The notes below the pieces were generated by a model, which was not told the origin of the DNA, searched no databases, and saw only the letters and a list, made by a program, of their open reading frames with translations. Shown here one piece after another: positions 37,340 to 46,951 of a DNA stretch of 64,000 nucleotides. The stretch's first letter is position 1. Each line of letters begins with the position of its first letter. A program made the position numbers and the translations under genes. Source of the stretch: Companilactobacillus suantsaicola (lineage in GTDB: Bacteria; Bacillota; Bacilli; Lactobacillales; Lactobacillaceae); assembly GCF_004745525.1 (NCBI RefSeq), contig NZ_RKLY01000004.1, positions 1 to 64,000 of the forward strand. Reading direction: 5' to 3'.

Positions 37340-40138
37340 CTATCCCTCTCTTTCGCTCAAAACTGGTGTGGAAACCAATGTATCAGTAATTTGCTTCATT
37401 TCATTTTCGGGAATATTGATGAATGGGAACAACTTGTTAGCTTCGGGAATTGACATTTGGCCGAGTCTTTCAACGTTAGTTGGGTCATTGAACATGTCTA
37501 ATTCGTGAGTGATTGTCTTGATCTTGTCGAACAATTCTTTATCAGCTGTGATGTTCAACAACTTGGCTTCAGTTGAGTAGCGGCCAATATAGTCTTGAGT
37601 TGGAATGTAGGAGATTTCGTGATGACCGACTGTCAAAGTGATTGTCTTGTCAGTAACAGTTTGACCATCGACAACGATTTCTTTACCAACTCTAGGCAAA
37701 GTCAATTTCACAGTTTGTCCAAATGGGACGTCGATCACAGCGGCAATTGTGTGTTTGTCATCAGTTTCGAGGTCATATTTAACCTTCAAATCACCATATG
37801 AACTAGCGTAATGGCCAGAAATATGTTTCAAACGATAGTCGAATTCTGGTTCTAAGTAAACAGTTTGATAGCCGTTATCTTGTTTGCGTAAACCGAGGAC
37901 AAACTTATAAGCCCATTCCATAATGGCACCGATTGAGTAGTGATTCAGTGAATTCATTCCTTCTGGATTCATTGAGCCGTCAGACATAACTGAGTTCCAA
38001 CGTTCCCAAATAGTTGTGGCACCAAGTTTAACGGCATACAACCAGCTTGGATAATCTTCGTTTAGGAAAATCTTTGTAGCTAGAGCATGTTGACCATTTT
38101 CAGACAAGACTTGGCATAAGAATGGAGTACCAACGAAGCCAGTTTGTAAGTGATCATTGTCTTTCTTGAGACGGGCAACTAGGTCTTTGACAACACGTGA
38201 CTTTAAGTTTTCAGGAACTAGGTTGAAGTACAAAGTTAAAGCGTAAGCAGTTTGAGTATCGATAGCAACTCGACCAGTTTCGGTGATGTATTCCTTCAAA
38301 ATATTCTTCTTAATATCGTCGCATAAATTCTTATAAGTTTGATAATCTTCATCATTACCTAAAACCTTTGCGGCTGCCGCTACAATACTTGATGAATAGT
38401 AGTAATAAACTGAAGCGATGAAGTCTTCATCAGTCTTACCATTTGGGACGGCTGGGTTTTCACTATCAAGTGAGAGCCAGTCACCAAATTGGAAAGAACC
38501 GGTCCAAAGACCAGTGCCAGCTTTTTCAACGTTCTTGCTGATCCAGTCGACCCAGCCTTTCATACTTGAGTAATTTTGTTTCAAGATAGCTGTATCACCA
38601 TATTTTTCATACATATTCCAAGGAATAATTGTTGAAGCGTCACCCCAAATAGCGGCTCCACCTTCATCAACATGAAGAGATGGTGCGTACATCGTCAACA
38701 TGCCGTCATGATGGTCTTGCTCAATTTTCATATCTTTAGCATACTTCTTGAAGAAAGCATAGACGTTCATATTGTAAGTTGAAGTATTTGAGAAAATATC
38801 AGCATCACCAGTCCAACCCAGACGTTCATCACGCTGAGGGCAGTCAGTTGGTACATCGAAGAAATTGCTCTTTTGACTCCATTGAACATTTTCAAATAAA
38901 CGGTTAATCAATGGCTTGTCAGTCTTTAAAGCCCCAGTCATTTTCATGTCAGAATAGACGACTGCAGCTTTGAAGTCATCTTTTTGCAAAGGCTTCGTGT
39001 TGCCAGACACCTTGATATAGCGGTAACCAAAGTAAGTGAAGTGCGGACGAACCCACTTTTCTGTACCATCTGAGATGTAGGTGAAGGCTGCTCTAGCTTC
39101 ACGCAAGTTATCACGGTAGAAATTGCCTTGTTGGAGAATTTCTCCGACTTGAATAGTGATCTTAGTACCTTTTGGTTCGCGATTGTAAAATTCAATTAAA
39201 CCAGCTTGGTTTTGTCCAAAGTCGACTACTTGTTCATCCTTTGGGGTTTTGATTAGTTCTTTAGCAGGTAAGTATTCTTGAACTTTCAACGGCAAGCTTA
39301 ATCGATCAGCCAAAACGTCAGTAGGGTAGTCAAGGACAGAAACCTTAGTCCAGTTTTCCGGCACAATCGTATCATCGAGATCTTCACCATAGTAGATGGC
39401 TGATTTAGTAACTTTACCAGCAGTTGTTAGCCATTGGTCGTCAGAGTTTACGATTTCAGTTGAACCGTCGGTATATTCTAAGTGCAATTCAAAGATAGCT
39501 CGTTGTTGATCACCGTAAATTTTATCTTTACCACCATCGAAGCCGAGATTACCCTTGTACCAACCATCACCAAGGGAGATTTCAATTGAATTGTTACCTT
39601 GGACAAAGTCGCTTGTAACGTCATAAGTTTGTACTTGAACTAAATAGTCGTAATTGGTGGATCCTGGGGCGAGTAATTCATCACCAACTTTTTTATCGTT
39701 GATGTTCAATTCATAAACACCTAAGCCGGTCATGTAGATACGGGCTTTTTTAACGTCTTTAGTCAAATTTAAGTCACGTTTTAATAGCGTGTTGGGGATA
39801 TCCTTATCTGCGCTACCAATCCATTTTCCTGAGAAAGGTTCTGACATTTTACCAGTTTCAAAAGTTGAAGTGGCAGATACTTCTTCAGAATCGCTCTTGA
39901 CGCTGATAGTTAGTTCATATTCAGTTCTTGGTATTAACTCAAAATCTGGTTCGAAATAGTTGTTATTGTAATCTTGCCAATCAGTTTGATAAACGGTCTT
40001 ATCGACATTTTTAATCTCGAGTTTCTTTTGAACGGCTAAATTCTTATCAGTGTCGAGGGTGAATTCGATTTTTAAGTTGCTTAGATCGAATCCGAGTGGT
40101 TCTGTCATATGGTTTACTTGAATATTTTCAATTTTCAT
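37340..40138 (-). CDS. GH78 alpha-L-rhamnosidase (cassette A)
   Basis: The 932-residue enzyme has an N-terminal fibronectin-like domain, a Bac_rhamnosid_N-type jelly roll (about 115-280), and an (alpha/alpha)6 catalytic barrel. The acidic motif is DCPQRDERLGWTGDA near residues 434-448, with a second acidic partner near TTIWERWNS. It releases terminal alpha-L-rhamnose from glycosides in the cytoplasm (no signal peptide). AAGGAG precedes the ATG. It lies 12 nt after the GH3 gene and 2 nt before the GH43 gene. It is a paralog of the enzyme at 48591. Confidence 0.92.
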   Translation of the reverse strand: MKIENIQVNHMTEPLGFDLSNLKIEFTLDTDKNLAVQKKLEIKNVDKTVYQTDWQDYNNNYFEPDFELIPRTEYELTISVKSDSEEVSATSTFETGKMSEPFSGKWIGSADKDIPNTLLKRDLNLTKDVKKARIYMTGLGVYELNINDKKVGDELLAPGSTNYDYLVQVQTYDVTSDFVQGNNSIEISLGDGWYKGNLGFDGGKDKIYGDQQRAIFELHLEYTDGSTEIVNSDDQWLTTAGKVTKSAIYYGEDLDDTIVPENWTKVSVLDYPTDVLADRLSLPLKVQEYLPAKELIKTPKDEQVVDFGQNQAGLIEFYNREPKGTKITIQVGEILQQGNFYRDNLREARAAFTYISDGTEKWVRPHFTYFGYRYIKVSGNTKPLQKDDFKAAVVYSDMKMTGALKTDKPLINRLFENVQWSQKSNFFDVPTDCPQRDERLGWTGDADIFSNTSTYNMNVYAFFKKYAKDMKIEQDHHDGMLTMYAPSLHVDEGGAAIWGDASTIIPWNMYEKYGDTAILKQNYSSMKGWVDWISKNVEKAGTGLWTGSFQFGDWLSLDSENPAVPNGKTDEDFIASVYYYYSSSIVAAAAKVLGNDEDYQTYKNLCDDIKKNILKEYITETGRVAIDTQTAYALTLYFNLVPENLKSRVVKDLVARLKKDNDHLQTGFVGTPFLCQVLSENGQHALATKIFLNEDYPSWLYAVKLGATTIWERWNSVMSDGSMNPEGMNSLNHYSIGAIMEWAYKFVLGLRKQDNGYQTVYLEPEFDYRLKHISGHYASSYGDLKVKYDLETDDKHTIAAVIDVPFGQTVKLTLPRVGKEIVVDGQTVTDKTITLTVGHHEISYIPTQDYIGRYSTEAKLLNITADKELFDKIKTITHELDMFNDPTNVERLGQMSIPEANKLFPFINIPENEMKQITDTLVSTPVLSEREG

Positions 40139-40149
40139 TGTTGTTCTCC

Positions 40150-41853
40150 TTACAGTCTAGTATCTAATTTGCCACAGAATGGATCAACGGGACTCTTACC
40201 TAAGAATGCTTCTTGACCGGTGATTTTCTTAACCACAGCTTCAATTGATTCTGGATTACCAGTATAAGCATTGATCATCGTGGAAATATTTGGAATATCG
40301 AATAAATGATATGGATTACACATAGAAATAAATAGGGTAGGGATGGAACGCATGTACCAAGGAGCATCAGCGGCCATCAAATGAATCCAATCGATTCGGG
40401 TCGTAGTTTGGTTACTTGCAGTTTCAATATTAGCAACGTAAATTGCCAAATCAAACTTATCCTTCATATCTTGAACGCCTTCTTCAAAGACCTCATGGAA
40501 ATCTAGATGAGTGCGGTCAAAGAGAGAAACCTTAAATCCTTGAGCTTCTAAGTTCTTCTTGAAGAGATTTGTGACGTGGCCACCTTCTTTGAATCCACCG
40601 TCATCACTGTCGCCTAAAACAACTAAACGAACACGAGGATATTTCTGGCTAGTTACGGGTAAAATTTTATCCCTATCTTTAACTAAAGTAACGGCATGCT
40701 TTGCCAAATCGGCAGTTTCTTTTTGATGATCAGCGAGTTTTAAATCCAATTTTTCAGGAACTGTTTGAATCAATTGATTATCAGTATCCATAATACCTTG
40801 AGCTAATTTAGTTCCAAGGATTCGACGAATAGCTTCTTCGATGCGGTCCATTGAAACCGTGCCATCGTTAACAGCATCGGTTAGGAACTTATAATCTTCA
40901 TCAATATTCTTATTGAACAAAATCATGTCGATACCAGCATTGATCGTAGCAGGGATTGCTTTTTCACGCGGAAGGACTGAAGTATAACCAAGCATTGGTG
41001 TGGCATCGGTAATAGTCATTCCATTGAATTGCAACTCCTTATGAAGCAAGCCATCAATCAAAAGTTTTGAAGTTGAGGCAGGGCGTAAATCTTTGTCTTC
41101 AATACCAGGCTCAAGTTTTCTTTCCCAAGATGGTTGCATGATATGGGCAATCATCACTGCTGGAAGGCCACGTTTGATTAAGTGACGATAAATTTGACCG
41201 TAGGAATTCATCCATTCGTCAGTTCCTAAAGAGTTAATTGAGCTGACCAAGTGTTGATCACGCTCATCGACTCCATCACCAGGGAAGTGTTTAGCAACGG
41301 GAATTACGTCATTATTCTTTAAACCTTTAACTTGTGCATCAACCATCTTCATGACGCGGTTTTTGTCACTACCAAAGGTTCTGACATTCATAATAGGATT
41401 ACGGAAATTGTTGTCGATATCCACGATAGGTGAAAAAGCCATGTTGTCACCGACTTGAGCAGCTTCGTAACCAGAAATATCACCTAAATTGAAAGCTTGT
41501 TTAGGGTCATCAGTAGCAGCGACCGACATGGGACGGCCAAACCAAGTACCCTCATTAACTAAGCCATTGCCACCAGCTTCCAGATTAGCGGCGATAAAAG
41601 TAGGAATTTTAGATTCTTTTTGAATCGTGGCGACTTCACGTTTAATTTTTTCCGCACTGTCAGGACGATACATAACCCCACCTGGGTGATACTTGTTGAC
41701 GAAATCTTTAAGATTGACGGTATCTTCATCTTGTCCAATCACGAAGAATAATTGACCAATTTTTTCAGGTAGTGTCATTTCACTGATTTGTTTATCGATA
41801 TATTTTATTTGTTCTGTTGAAAGATTATATGGTGCTTTAGTTAAATCTAACAT
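40150..41853 (-). CDS. GH3 family glycosidase (cassette A)
   Basis: The 567-residue protein has a GH3 TIM barrel (about 25-345) and an alpha/beta C-terminal domain (about 385-565). The loop KHFPGDGVDERDQH keeps an Asp-x-His dyad (RDQH) like that of NagZ-type beta-N-acetylhexosaminidases and some GH3 phosphorylases. TITDATPMLG holds the probable nucleophile aspartate. Chemistry is therefore ambiguous between hydrolysis and phosphorolysis, and the sugar is unknown. GGAGG lies 6 nt before the ATG at 41853. It is the first gene of the GH3-GH78-GH43 operon and divergent from an AraC regulator. Confidence 0.85.
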   Translation of the reverse strand: MLDLTKAPYNLSTEQIKYIDKQISEMTLPEKIGQLFFVIGQDEDTVNLKDFVNKYHPGGVMYRPDSAEKIKREVATIQKESKIPTFIAANLEAGGNGLVNEGTWFGRPMSVAATDDPKQAFNLGDISGYEAAQVGDNMAFSPIVDIDNNFRNPIMNVRTFGSDKNRVMKMVDAQVKGLKNNDVIPVAKHFPGDGVDERDQHLVSSINSLGTDEWMNSYGQIYRHLIKRGLPAVMIAHIMQPSWERKLEPGIEDKDLRPASTSKLLIDGLLHKELQFNGMTITDATPMLGYTSVLPREKAIPATINAGIDMILFNKNIDEDYKFLTDAVNDGTVSMDRIEEAIRRILGTKLAQGIMDTDNQLIQTVPEKLDLKLADHQKETADLAKHAVTLVKDRDKILPVTSQKYPRVRLVVLGDSDDGGFKEGGHVTNLFKKNLEAQGFKVSLFDRTHLDFHEVFEEGVQDMKDKFDLAIYVANIETASNQTTTRIDWIHLMAADAPWYMRSIPTLFISMCNPYHLFDIPNISTMINAYTGNPESIEAVVKKITGQEAFLGKSPVDPFCGKLDTRL

Positions 41854-41995
41854 AAAATTCCTCCACACATTATTGATTTAACTAAATTGTAAGCCCTTAA
41901 TATTTTTCCAACTATTGTCAAATGATATTCATACTATGTTCATTTCACATATTTTAAAAATACGCTATAATGACAATCAGTGAGGTAAATGACAA

Positions 41996-43021
41996 ATGGT
42001 TAAAAGTATTATGGAAATTTTACGTTCGAATAATTCTCCTAGGGAATTTTCAAATGTATTGGAGAAAGTTGAAAGGAATGAAACTAGTACAAAACCAACT
42101 AAAACGATTAATGGTAAGCCGGTGTATCGCTTTTTTAATACTTACAATGACGACTTGGAATTGAATACCAACCCCATTTCAATTTCAGTTCAACCGATTG
42201 AATCTGAGGTTCCATATCATTATCACAACTTTGTTGATATCGTTGCTCCATTAATTGGCAACTGTACGGCTGTGATCAATGATAAGGAAATTAAAATGCA
42301 GCAAGGTGACTTGTTATTTGTTGGTAATCACACGATTCATACAGTCGAACCGATTGGTTCGAATGACATTGTGATCGATATTGCTTTGAGAAACACTGCT
42401 TTTTCTTTGAATGAATTGAATTCTTTATTACATGACAATCGACAAACTAATATCTCCGGAATGCTCTTTTCATTACTGTCAGATAGAAATTACGGGGAAG
42501 GGCAGTATAGTTTTTTCAAAACTAACAATAATTCTAAAATCAGCCGTAATATTTGGGATATCATTGACGAATACTATCATCCCGACAAAGAATCAGATAA
42601 AATTACCCGTTTAGAGATTATGGTTTTGTTTTCTAGATTGATTCGTGAAACTGCTAAGACTAATAACGTCGATTGGAAGGCCAGTGATAAGAAAAGAGCC
42701 AATATCTTGTCGCTATTGCTTTACATCGAGAATAATTATGCAGATATCACACTCGATGAGATGGCTAAACACTTTGGCTATAATTCAAATTACTTATCAT
42801 CTTTTTTGAAAAAATCAACAGGGATGACTTTTATTAAATTAGTTCATCTGCAAAGAGTCAACGCTGCCGCTGAATATTTAAATTATACTAGTGCACCAAT
42901 TGAGCGAATCTCTTATAAAGTTGGATATGAGAATCCATCATATTTCTATAAAATTTTTAAGAAAGTACTGGGCATTTCACCCGATCTGTATCGCCAAAGA
43001 GCCCAATCTAACAACGATTAA
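41996..43021 (+). CDS. AraC-family regulator (cassette A)
   Basis: The 341-residue regulator has a cupin domain (about 65-140, PYHYHNFVDIVAPLIGN and QQGDLLFVGNHTIHTVEP) and a C-terminal double helix-turn-helix (LDEMAKHFGYNSNYLSSFLKKSTG and IERISYKVGYENPSYFYKIFKKVLG). GAGGT is 9 nt upstream of the ATG. It is divergent from the GH3-GH78-GH43 operon and just before an MFS gene, so it probably activates both in response to a rhamnoside or product. Confidence 0.85.
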   Translation: MVKSIMEILRSNNSPREFSNVLEKVERNETSTKPTKTINGKPVYRFFNTYNDDLELNTNPISISVQPIESEVPYHYHNFVDIVAPLIGNCTAVINDKEIKMQQGDLLFVGNHTIHTVEPIGSNDIVIDIALRNTAFSLNELNSLLHDNRQTNISGMLFSLLSDRNYGEGQYSFFKTNNNSKISRNIWDIIDEYYHPDKESDKITRLEIMVLFSRLIRETAKTNNVDWKASDKKRANILSLLLYIENNYADITLDEMAKHFGYNSNYLSSFLKKSTGMTFIKLVHLQRVNAAAEYLNYTSAPIERISYKVGYENPSYFYKIFKKVLGISPDLYRQRAQSNND

Positions 43022-43052
43022 GGATAAATAAGTTTCTTATTCGGAAAAGTTA

Positions 43053-43097
43053 AAAAGACAAGCTAATCTGTGAAATGAACATAGATTAGCTTGTCTT
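43053..43097 (+). terminator. Terminator of the cassette A regulator
   Basis: A long AAAGACAAGCTAATCT stem with a perfect complement follows the araC stop. Positions 43069-43083, spanning the loop and its edges, are the exact reverse complement of 15 nt in the promoter region of the same gene (41935-41949). Confidence 0.85.
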
Positions 43098-43143
43098 TGC
43101 ATATAGCCCAAAGGTAATCTTCAGAATATGATTAATTTGTAAA

Positions 43144-43157
43144 TGAAAGCGTAAACA
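43144..43157 (+). promoter_or_regulatory. cre-like box before the MFS gene
   Basis: TGAAAGCGTAAACA matches the cre consensus at 13 of 14 positions and lies 17 nt upstream of the MFS start codon. Confidence 0.55.
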
Positions 43158-43174
43158 TATTTGGAGGTTACAAC

Positions 43175-44368
43175 ATGAATAAAAAGAAAATTCCATTAGT
43201 TCTTGGTATTTTAAGTATGAATTTACTGTTGATGTCAACATCAGCAGTCAGTGCTGCAATCGCAGCGATAGCGAAATCATTCCCTAAAGAACCAATTTCA
43301 AAGGTTCAAATGATCGGTTCAATTCCACAATTTGGTCAATTGATTGCGACCGTCATTTTCAGTTATTTAGCATTTAAGTTGACCAGAAAAAATCTTGGCT
43401 TGCTGGCCGTTGCATTCGTCGGTGTGGCTGGTTTGTTACCAGTATTTTACACAAGCAGTTTGAATCTAATTTTGGCTTGCATGATCTTCGTTGATTTTGG
43501 TACTGGACTTATTAGTAATGTCGCTCCAGTTTTGTTACAAGCTAATTTTGATGGTGAAGAACGTGCCACGGCCATGGGTTGGTCTGTTGGTGCCAACAAC
43601 ATTGGTATGATGGTCTTTACAGCTTTAGGTGGTGCTTTAGGTGCTACTGATTGGCATAATCTTTTCTGGATTTACGCCTTGACAATTGTTATTTTCTTAA
43701 TGGTATTTTTCCTAGTTCCACAAGATGTCAAACTTGCTAAACAGGGCAATAATAAGTCAGAAAAGACTAATTTCAAGAGTATTATTGGTTCACTAGATAA
43801 ACACGTTTACTTAATTTTAATTATCAGTTTTGTTTTATCACTATGTATGATGATCTTCATGACTAATCAATCGATTGTTCTCGCCGGAAAAGGTAAGGGG
43901 ACAGCATACGTTGCAATGGTCACAGCTGTTGGTAATATCGGTGGTATCATTGCCGCGGTTTTGATCAAATATATTCGTAAAATCACTAAGACTAATACAA
44001 TTGCATGGGGCTTTGTCGCTTTCGTCTTATCATTTGTCTTAGTTCTATTCACAAATAATATCGTGCTACACGTCTTAGGTAATATGTTCTCAGGTGTCGG
44101 AATCGTTTTAGTTAACGCCACAATTCCTTATGAATTATCAGTTCTTACAAATGAGAAAGAATTTACCGTTGCAATTGCAATGAATACCTTTGTTTCATCA
44201 GTTGCTGGGATGTTCGCACCAATGATTATTTCCTTATTCCACGTTTCAGCCGGTGAAGAATCATTCGTCGCTGGAGCAATCTTAGCTGCCGCGGTCTTTG
44301 TAATCTTGATTATCAGTCGTTTTGGTAAAAAGATTGAGAAGATTGGTGAAGCTGAAGGTACTGTATAA
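43175..44368 (+). CDS. MFS transporter (cassette A)
   Basis: The 397-residue protein has about 12 membrane helices in two six-helix halves, separated by a charged loop near residues 190-210 (VPQDVKLAKQGNNKSEK). It is a typical major facilitator sugar/glycoside or drug permease. The position after a sugar-responsive AraC regulator and opposite GH3-GH78-GH43 suggests import of a rhamnoside or rhamnose, which is inference. GGAGG lies 7 nt before the ATG, and a terminator follows. Confidence 0.83.
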   Translation: MNKKKIPLVLGILSMNLLLMSTSAVSAAIAAIAKSFPKEPISKVQMIGSIPQFGQLIATVIFSYLAFKLTRKNLGLLAVAFVGVAGLLPVFYTSSLNLILACMIFVDFGTGLISNVAPVLLQANFDGEERATAMGWSVGANNIGMMVFTALGGALGATDWHNLFWIYALTIVIFLMVFFLVPQDVKLAKQGNNKSEKTNFKSIIGSLDKHVYLILIISFVLSLCMMIFMTNQSIVLAGKGKGTAYVAMVTAVGNIGGIIAAVLIKYIRKITKTNTIAWGFVAFVLSFVLVLFTNNIVLHVLGNMFSGVGIVLVNATIPYELSVLTNEKEFTVAIAMNTFVSSVAGMFAPMIISLFHVSAGEESFVAGAILAAAVFVILIISRFGKKIEKIGEAEGTV

Positions 44369-44400
44369 AATAAAAAAATAAAAAATTAACAAATAATTAA

Positions 44401-44439
44401 AAAGGACGGATTTGTAAAATCGCAAATCTGTCCTTTTTG
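44401..44439. terminator. Bidirectional terminator between cassettes A and B
   Basis: AAAGGACGGATTTG pairs with CAAATCTGTCCTTT and has A and T runs at both ends. It serves the MFS gene and the convergent AraC gene. Confidence 0.88.
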
Positions 44440-44445
44440 TAGTTT

Positions 44446-45573
44446 TTATAAAAATTGACTTTGATGTTTTGACCGGAATTTACTTGGTGACATGCCAACA
44501 ATTTGATTAAACTTTCGAGAAAAATATGCTTGAGTTGTAAATCCCAAATGAATTGAAATTTCGTCTAAAGAATCTGATGAATATATCAATAAATCTTTTG
44601 CTTCTTCCATTTGTTGTTTTGCAATATACGTTCCAATTGATATACCCAAATTGTTTTTAAATAATTTCATGAGATATGATTCACTTATACCAAGTTCAGA
44701 TGAAATATCAGATATTGTCAACCGATTATGCAAATTCTTTAGAATATAATCTTCAGCTTTTGAAATGAGTGGTAATAAGTTATTTGTATTTAATATATGT
44801 ATCTGTTTAATAAATGACAAACCAATATTTAGTATAAAATTATATAAATCATCTATTTTAGTCATATTTTCCACATTTTGAATAAAATAATCACTCATTT
44901 TATAAGCTATTTCAGGTAAAATTCCTGCTTTTAATGCAGCTCTGGTAAATAGGGTGGTAGCAACTATTGCTAGATTTTTTTGATTTCTGAGTGAATTGTT
45001 TTTTGTCAACAGTCCCGGCTCACCAGAAAAAATGAAGGAATCAAATTTTTCTTCAAACCTTTTACCATCACCGACCACAATGGCATCTATCATTTGTCTT
45101 TCAGACTCATAACTATTGTGAGATTTAATAGATTCACCAAGATTATTATTATTTTTCAAATTCAAATTTAGAGATACAATTTTAATCTCTTTTGTTTCCG
45201 GTATTTTATTTAGTACATCAAAGGATAATTGCTGAACTAATGCAATCATTTTAGGAAGAAATTGAACATCTAGATTTAGATTAGTATTTATCTGTTTACT
45301 TGAATAAATCGGTAGTGGTTGTTGTCTTAAAATAATGAATCCATCATCTAATTGTATTAAGCCAATTAAATTTGATCGTTGAATAATAAAAATATGATAT
45401 TGGTAATCTGAATCATAAGCACTTTTAAGAACTCTCATATATTCGGATGATGGTGGACTTGCGGCAGTTGGTATGCGTAAAGATATTTTTTCCAAGTGTT
45501 TGTTATACAAAAAAATTTGAATATTACTTAATTTATGAAAAATGGTTAGCATTTCTTTACTGAATTGATTCAT
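44446..45573 (-). CDS. AraC-family regulator (cassette B)
   Basis: The 375-residue regulator has a different, non-cupin N-terminal part (about 1-265) with helices resembling the sensor region of YSIRK-type or multidomain AraC proteins. The C-terminal double helix-turn-helix is standard (ISDISSELGISESYLMKLFKNNLG and LDEISIHLGFTTQAYFSRKFNQIVG). The frame is open upstream to 45792, but the first ATG with a ribosome site (GGAGG, 12 nt away) is at 45573. It is divergent from the MFS-GH3-GH78 operon, its probable target. Base composition looks more AT-rich than cassette A. Confidence 0.8.
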   Translation of the reverse strand: MNQFSKEMLTIFHKLSNIQIFLYNKHLEKISLRIPTAASPPSSEYMRVLKSAYDSDYQYHIFIIQRSNLIGLIQLDDGFIILRQQPLPIYSSKQINTNLNLDVQFLPKMIALVQQLSFDVLNKIPETKEIKIVSLNLNLKNNNNLGESIKSHNSYESERQMIDAIVVGDGKRFEEKFDSFIFSGEPGLLTKNNSLRNQKNLAIVATTLFTRAALKAGILPEIAYKMSDYFIQNVENMTKIDDLYNFILNIGLSFIKQIHILNTNNLLPLISKAEDYILKNLHNRLTISDISSELGISESYLMKLFKNNLGISIGTYIAKQQMEEAKDLLIYSSDSLDEISIHLGFTTQAYFSRKFNQIVGMSPSKFRSKHQSQFL

Positions 45574-45643
45574 AAAATGAAAACGCCTCCATATAATGAT
45601 ATTATTATGTAACAAAAAATAGTATAGTACAAATCGGTTAAAA

Positions 45644-45670
45644 TGTAAGCTGTTACAATTATTTTTGTAA
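45644..45670. promoter_or_regulatory. Palindromic operator-like region, cassette B
   Basis: TGTAAGCTGTTACA (45644-45657) is nearly a cre box but has T in place of the central G. It overlaps a second dyad, TTACAA...TTGTAA (about 45653-45670), in the divergent promoter region. A regulator other than CcpA may bind here. Confidence 0.4.
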
Positions 45671-45703
45671 TCAAATAAGGAAATTAAATTAGGAGGAAAG
45701 AAT

Positions 45704-46933
45704 ATGCAATCATATTCAAAAGGATTCAGAAAAGTGATGTTAATTATCTCTTTGTTAGCATTAAATATTGTTGAACAGGCTGCAAGTGCCATTTCGGGTG
45801 CGATTCCGCAGATGGCTAGTGCATTCCCACAACAATCAGAGGTTCATGTTGAATTAGTTACAACAGTTGTTTCTATATTTGTTACATTTTTTGTTTTAGT
45901 TAGTGGATTTATCACTAAATGGATTGGTCAAAAGCAAACAGCTGTCTTAGGATTATCAGTTGCCGCAGTTTCATCAATTATTCCAGCATTTTCAAGTAAT
46001 TTTATGGCAATTATGGTCTCACGTGCTGTCTTAGGTATAGGTATTGGACTTGCAAACCCATTGGCCATTAGTTTAATCGGTGAATTTTTTCATGGAGATA
46101 CATTAGCCAACTTAATGGGTTGGAGAAGTGCCGTGGCTAGTGTCGGTGTTTCCGTTATGACATTTTTAGCGTGCCAATTATTACAAATTAGTTGGCACGC
46201 TGCATACTGGGTATACCTATTATTTATTCCAACATTAGTTTTATTTATTATCTTTGTCCCTTCACCAGAAAAAGTAATGAAAAATAACCAAAATATTAAT
46301 GTCGAAAAGAAGGACAATAAGAAAAAGGGTGATTCTAACGAAGTAGCTCCTAAAGGTGCATTGTTAACTGCAATCTCATTGGCAGCATTACTTTTGGTTT
46401 ATATGTCTTGCGCAATGGTTTCATATATCAAATTGGCTTCTATGTATGTTCAGACTGGTATTGGTACTCCAACTCAAGCAAGTACTGCTATTAGTATTTT
46501 AGGCTTCGCTCAATTGATTGGTGGTGCTCTATTCGGAATGGCATTTAAATTCTTCAAGAAGAATGTTTTACCACTTGGTGTTGGTTTGAGTGGTATCACA
46601 ATGATCTTGATGACCTTCTCTACAAATACCGTAATGATTGCTGTTCTAGGTGGTTTGAGTGGATTATTTGGTGGTATGGCTGTTCCTTATATCTTTACTA
46701 AAATTAATATGATGTCTACAACTAAGACCGCTCCATTAAACAATGCTCTAGTTTTAGTTGGTTCAAACCTAGGATCTTTCGTTGCTCCATTCTTTGCTAG
46801 TGCTTTAGGTGGAACAGCATTGATTTCATTACGTAATGCTGGTTGGGTAATTATTCTTTTGACAGTTATCATTGTTATTGCATTAGCATTCAATCGTAAT
46901 CAAAATTCACAACAATTATCACAAACACATTAA
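45704..46933 (+). CDS. MFS transporter (cassette B)
   Basis: The 409-residue permease has about 12 membrane helices and a polar central loop near residues 190-215. It resembles the MFS protein at 43175 in topology, including an SAISGAIPQMASAFP-type first loop, and heads a GH3-GH78 operon. I infer uptake of a glycoside that the two enzymes trim. AGGAGG lies 7 nt before the ATG; the GH3 gene follows after 18 nt. Confidence 0.83.
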   Translation: MQSYSKGFRKVMLIISLLALNIVEQAASAISGAIPQMASAFPQQSEVHVELVTTVVSIFVTFFVLVSGFITKWIGQKQTAVLGLSVAAVSSIIPAFSSNFMAIMVSRAVLGIGIGLANPLAISLIGEFFHGDTLANLMGWRSAVASVGVSVMTFLACQLLQISWHAAYWVYLLFIPTLVLFIIFVPSPEKVMKNNQNINVEKKDNKKKGDSNEVAPKGALLTAISLAALLLVYMSCAMVSYIKLASMYVQTGIGTPTQASTAISILGFAQLIGGALFGMAFKFFKKNVLPLGVGLSGITMILMTFSTNTVMIAVLGGLSGLFGGMAVPYIFTKINMMSTTKTAPLNNALVLVGSNLGSFVAPFFASALGGTALISLRNAGWVIILLTVIIVIALAFNRNQNSQQLSQTH

Positions 46934-46951
46934 AATTGAGGAAGATTTAAC

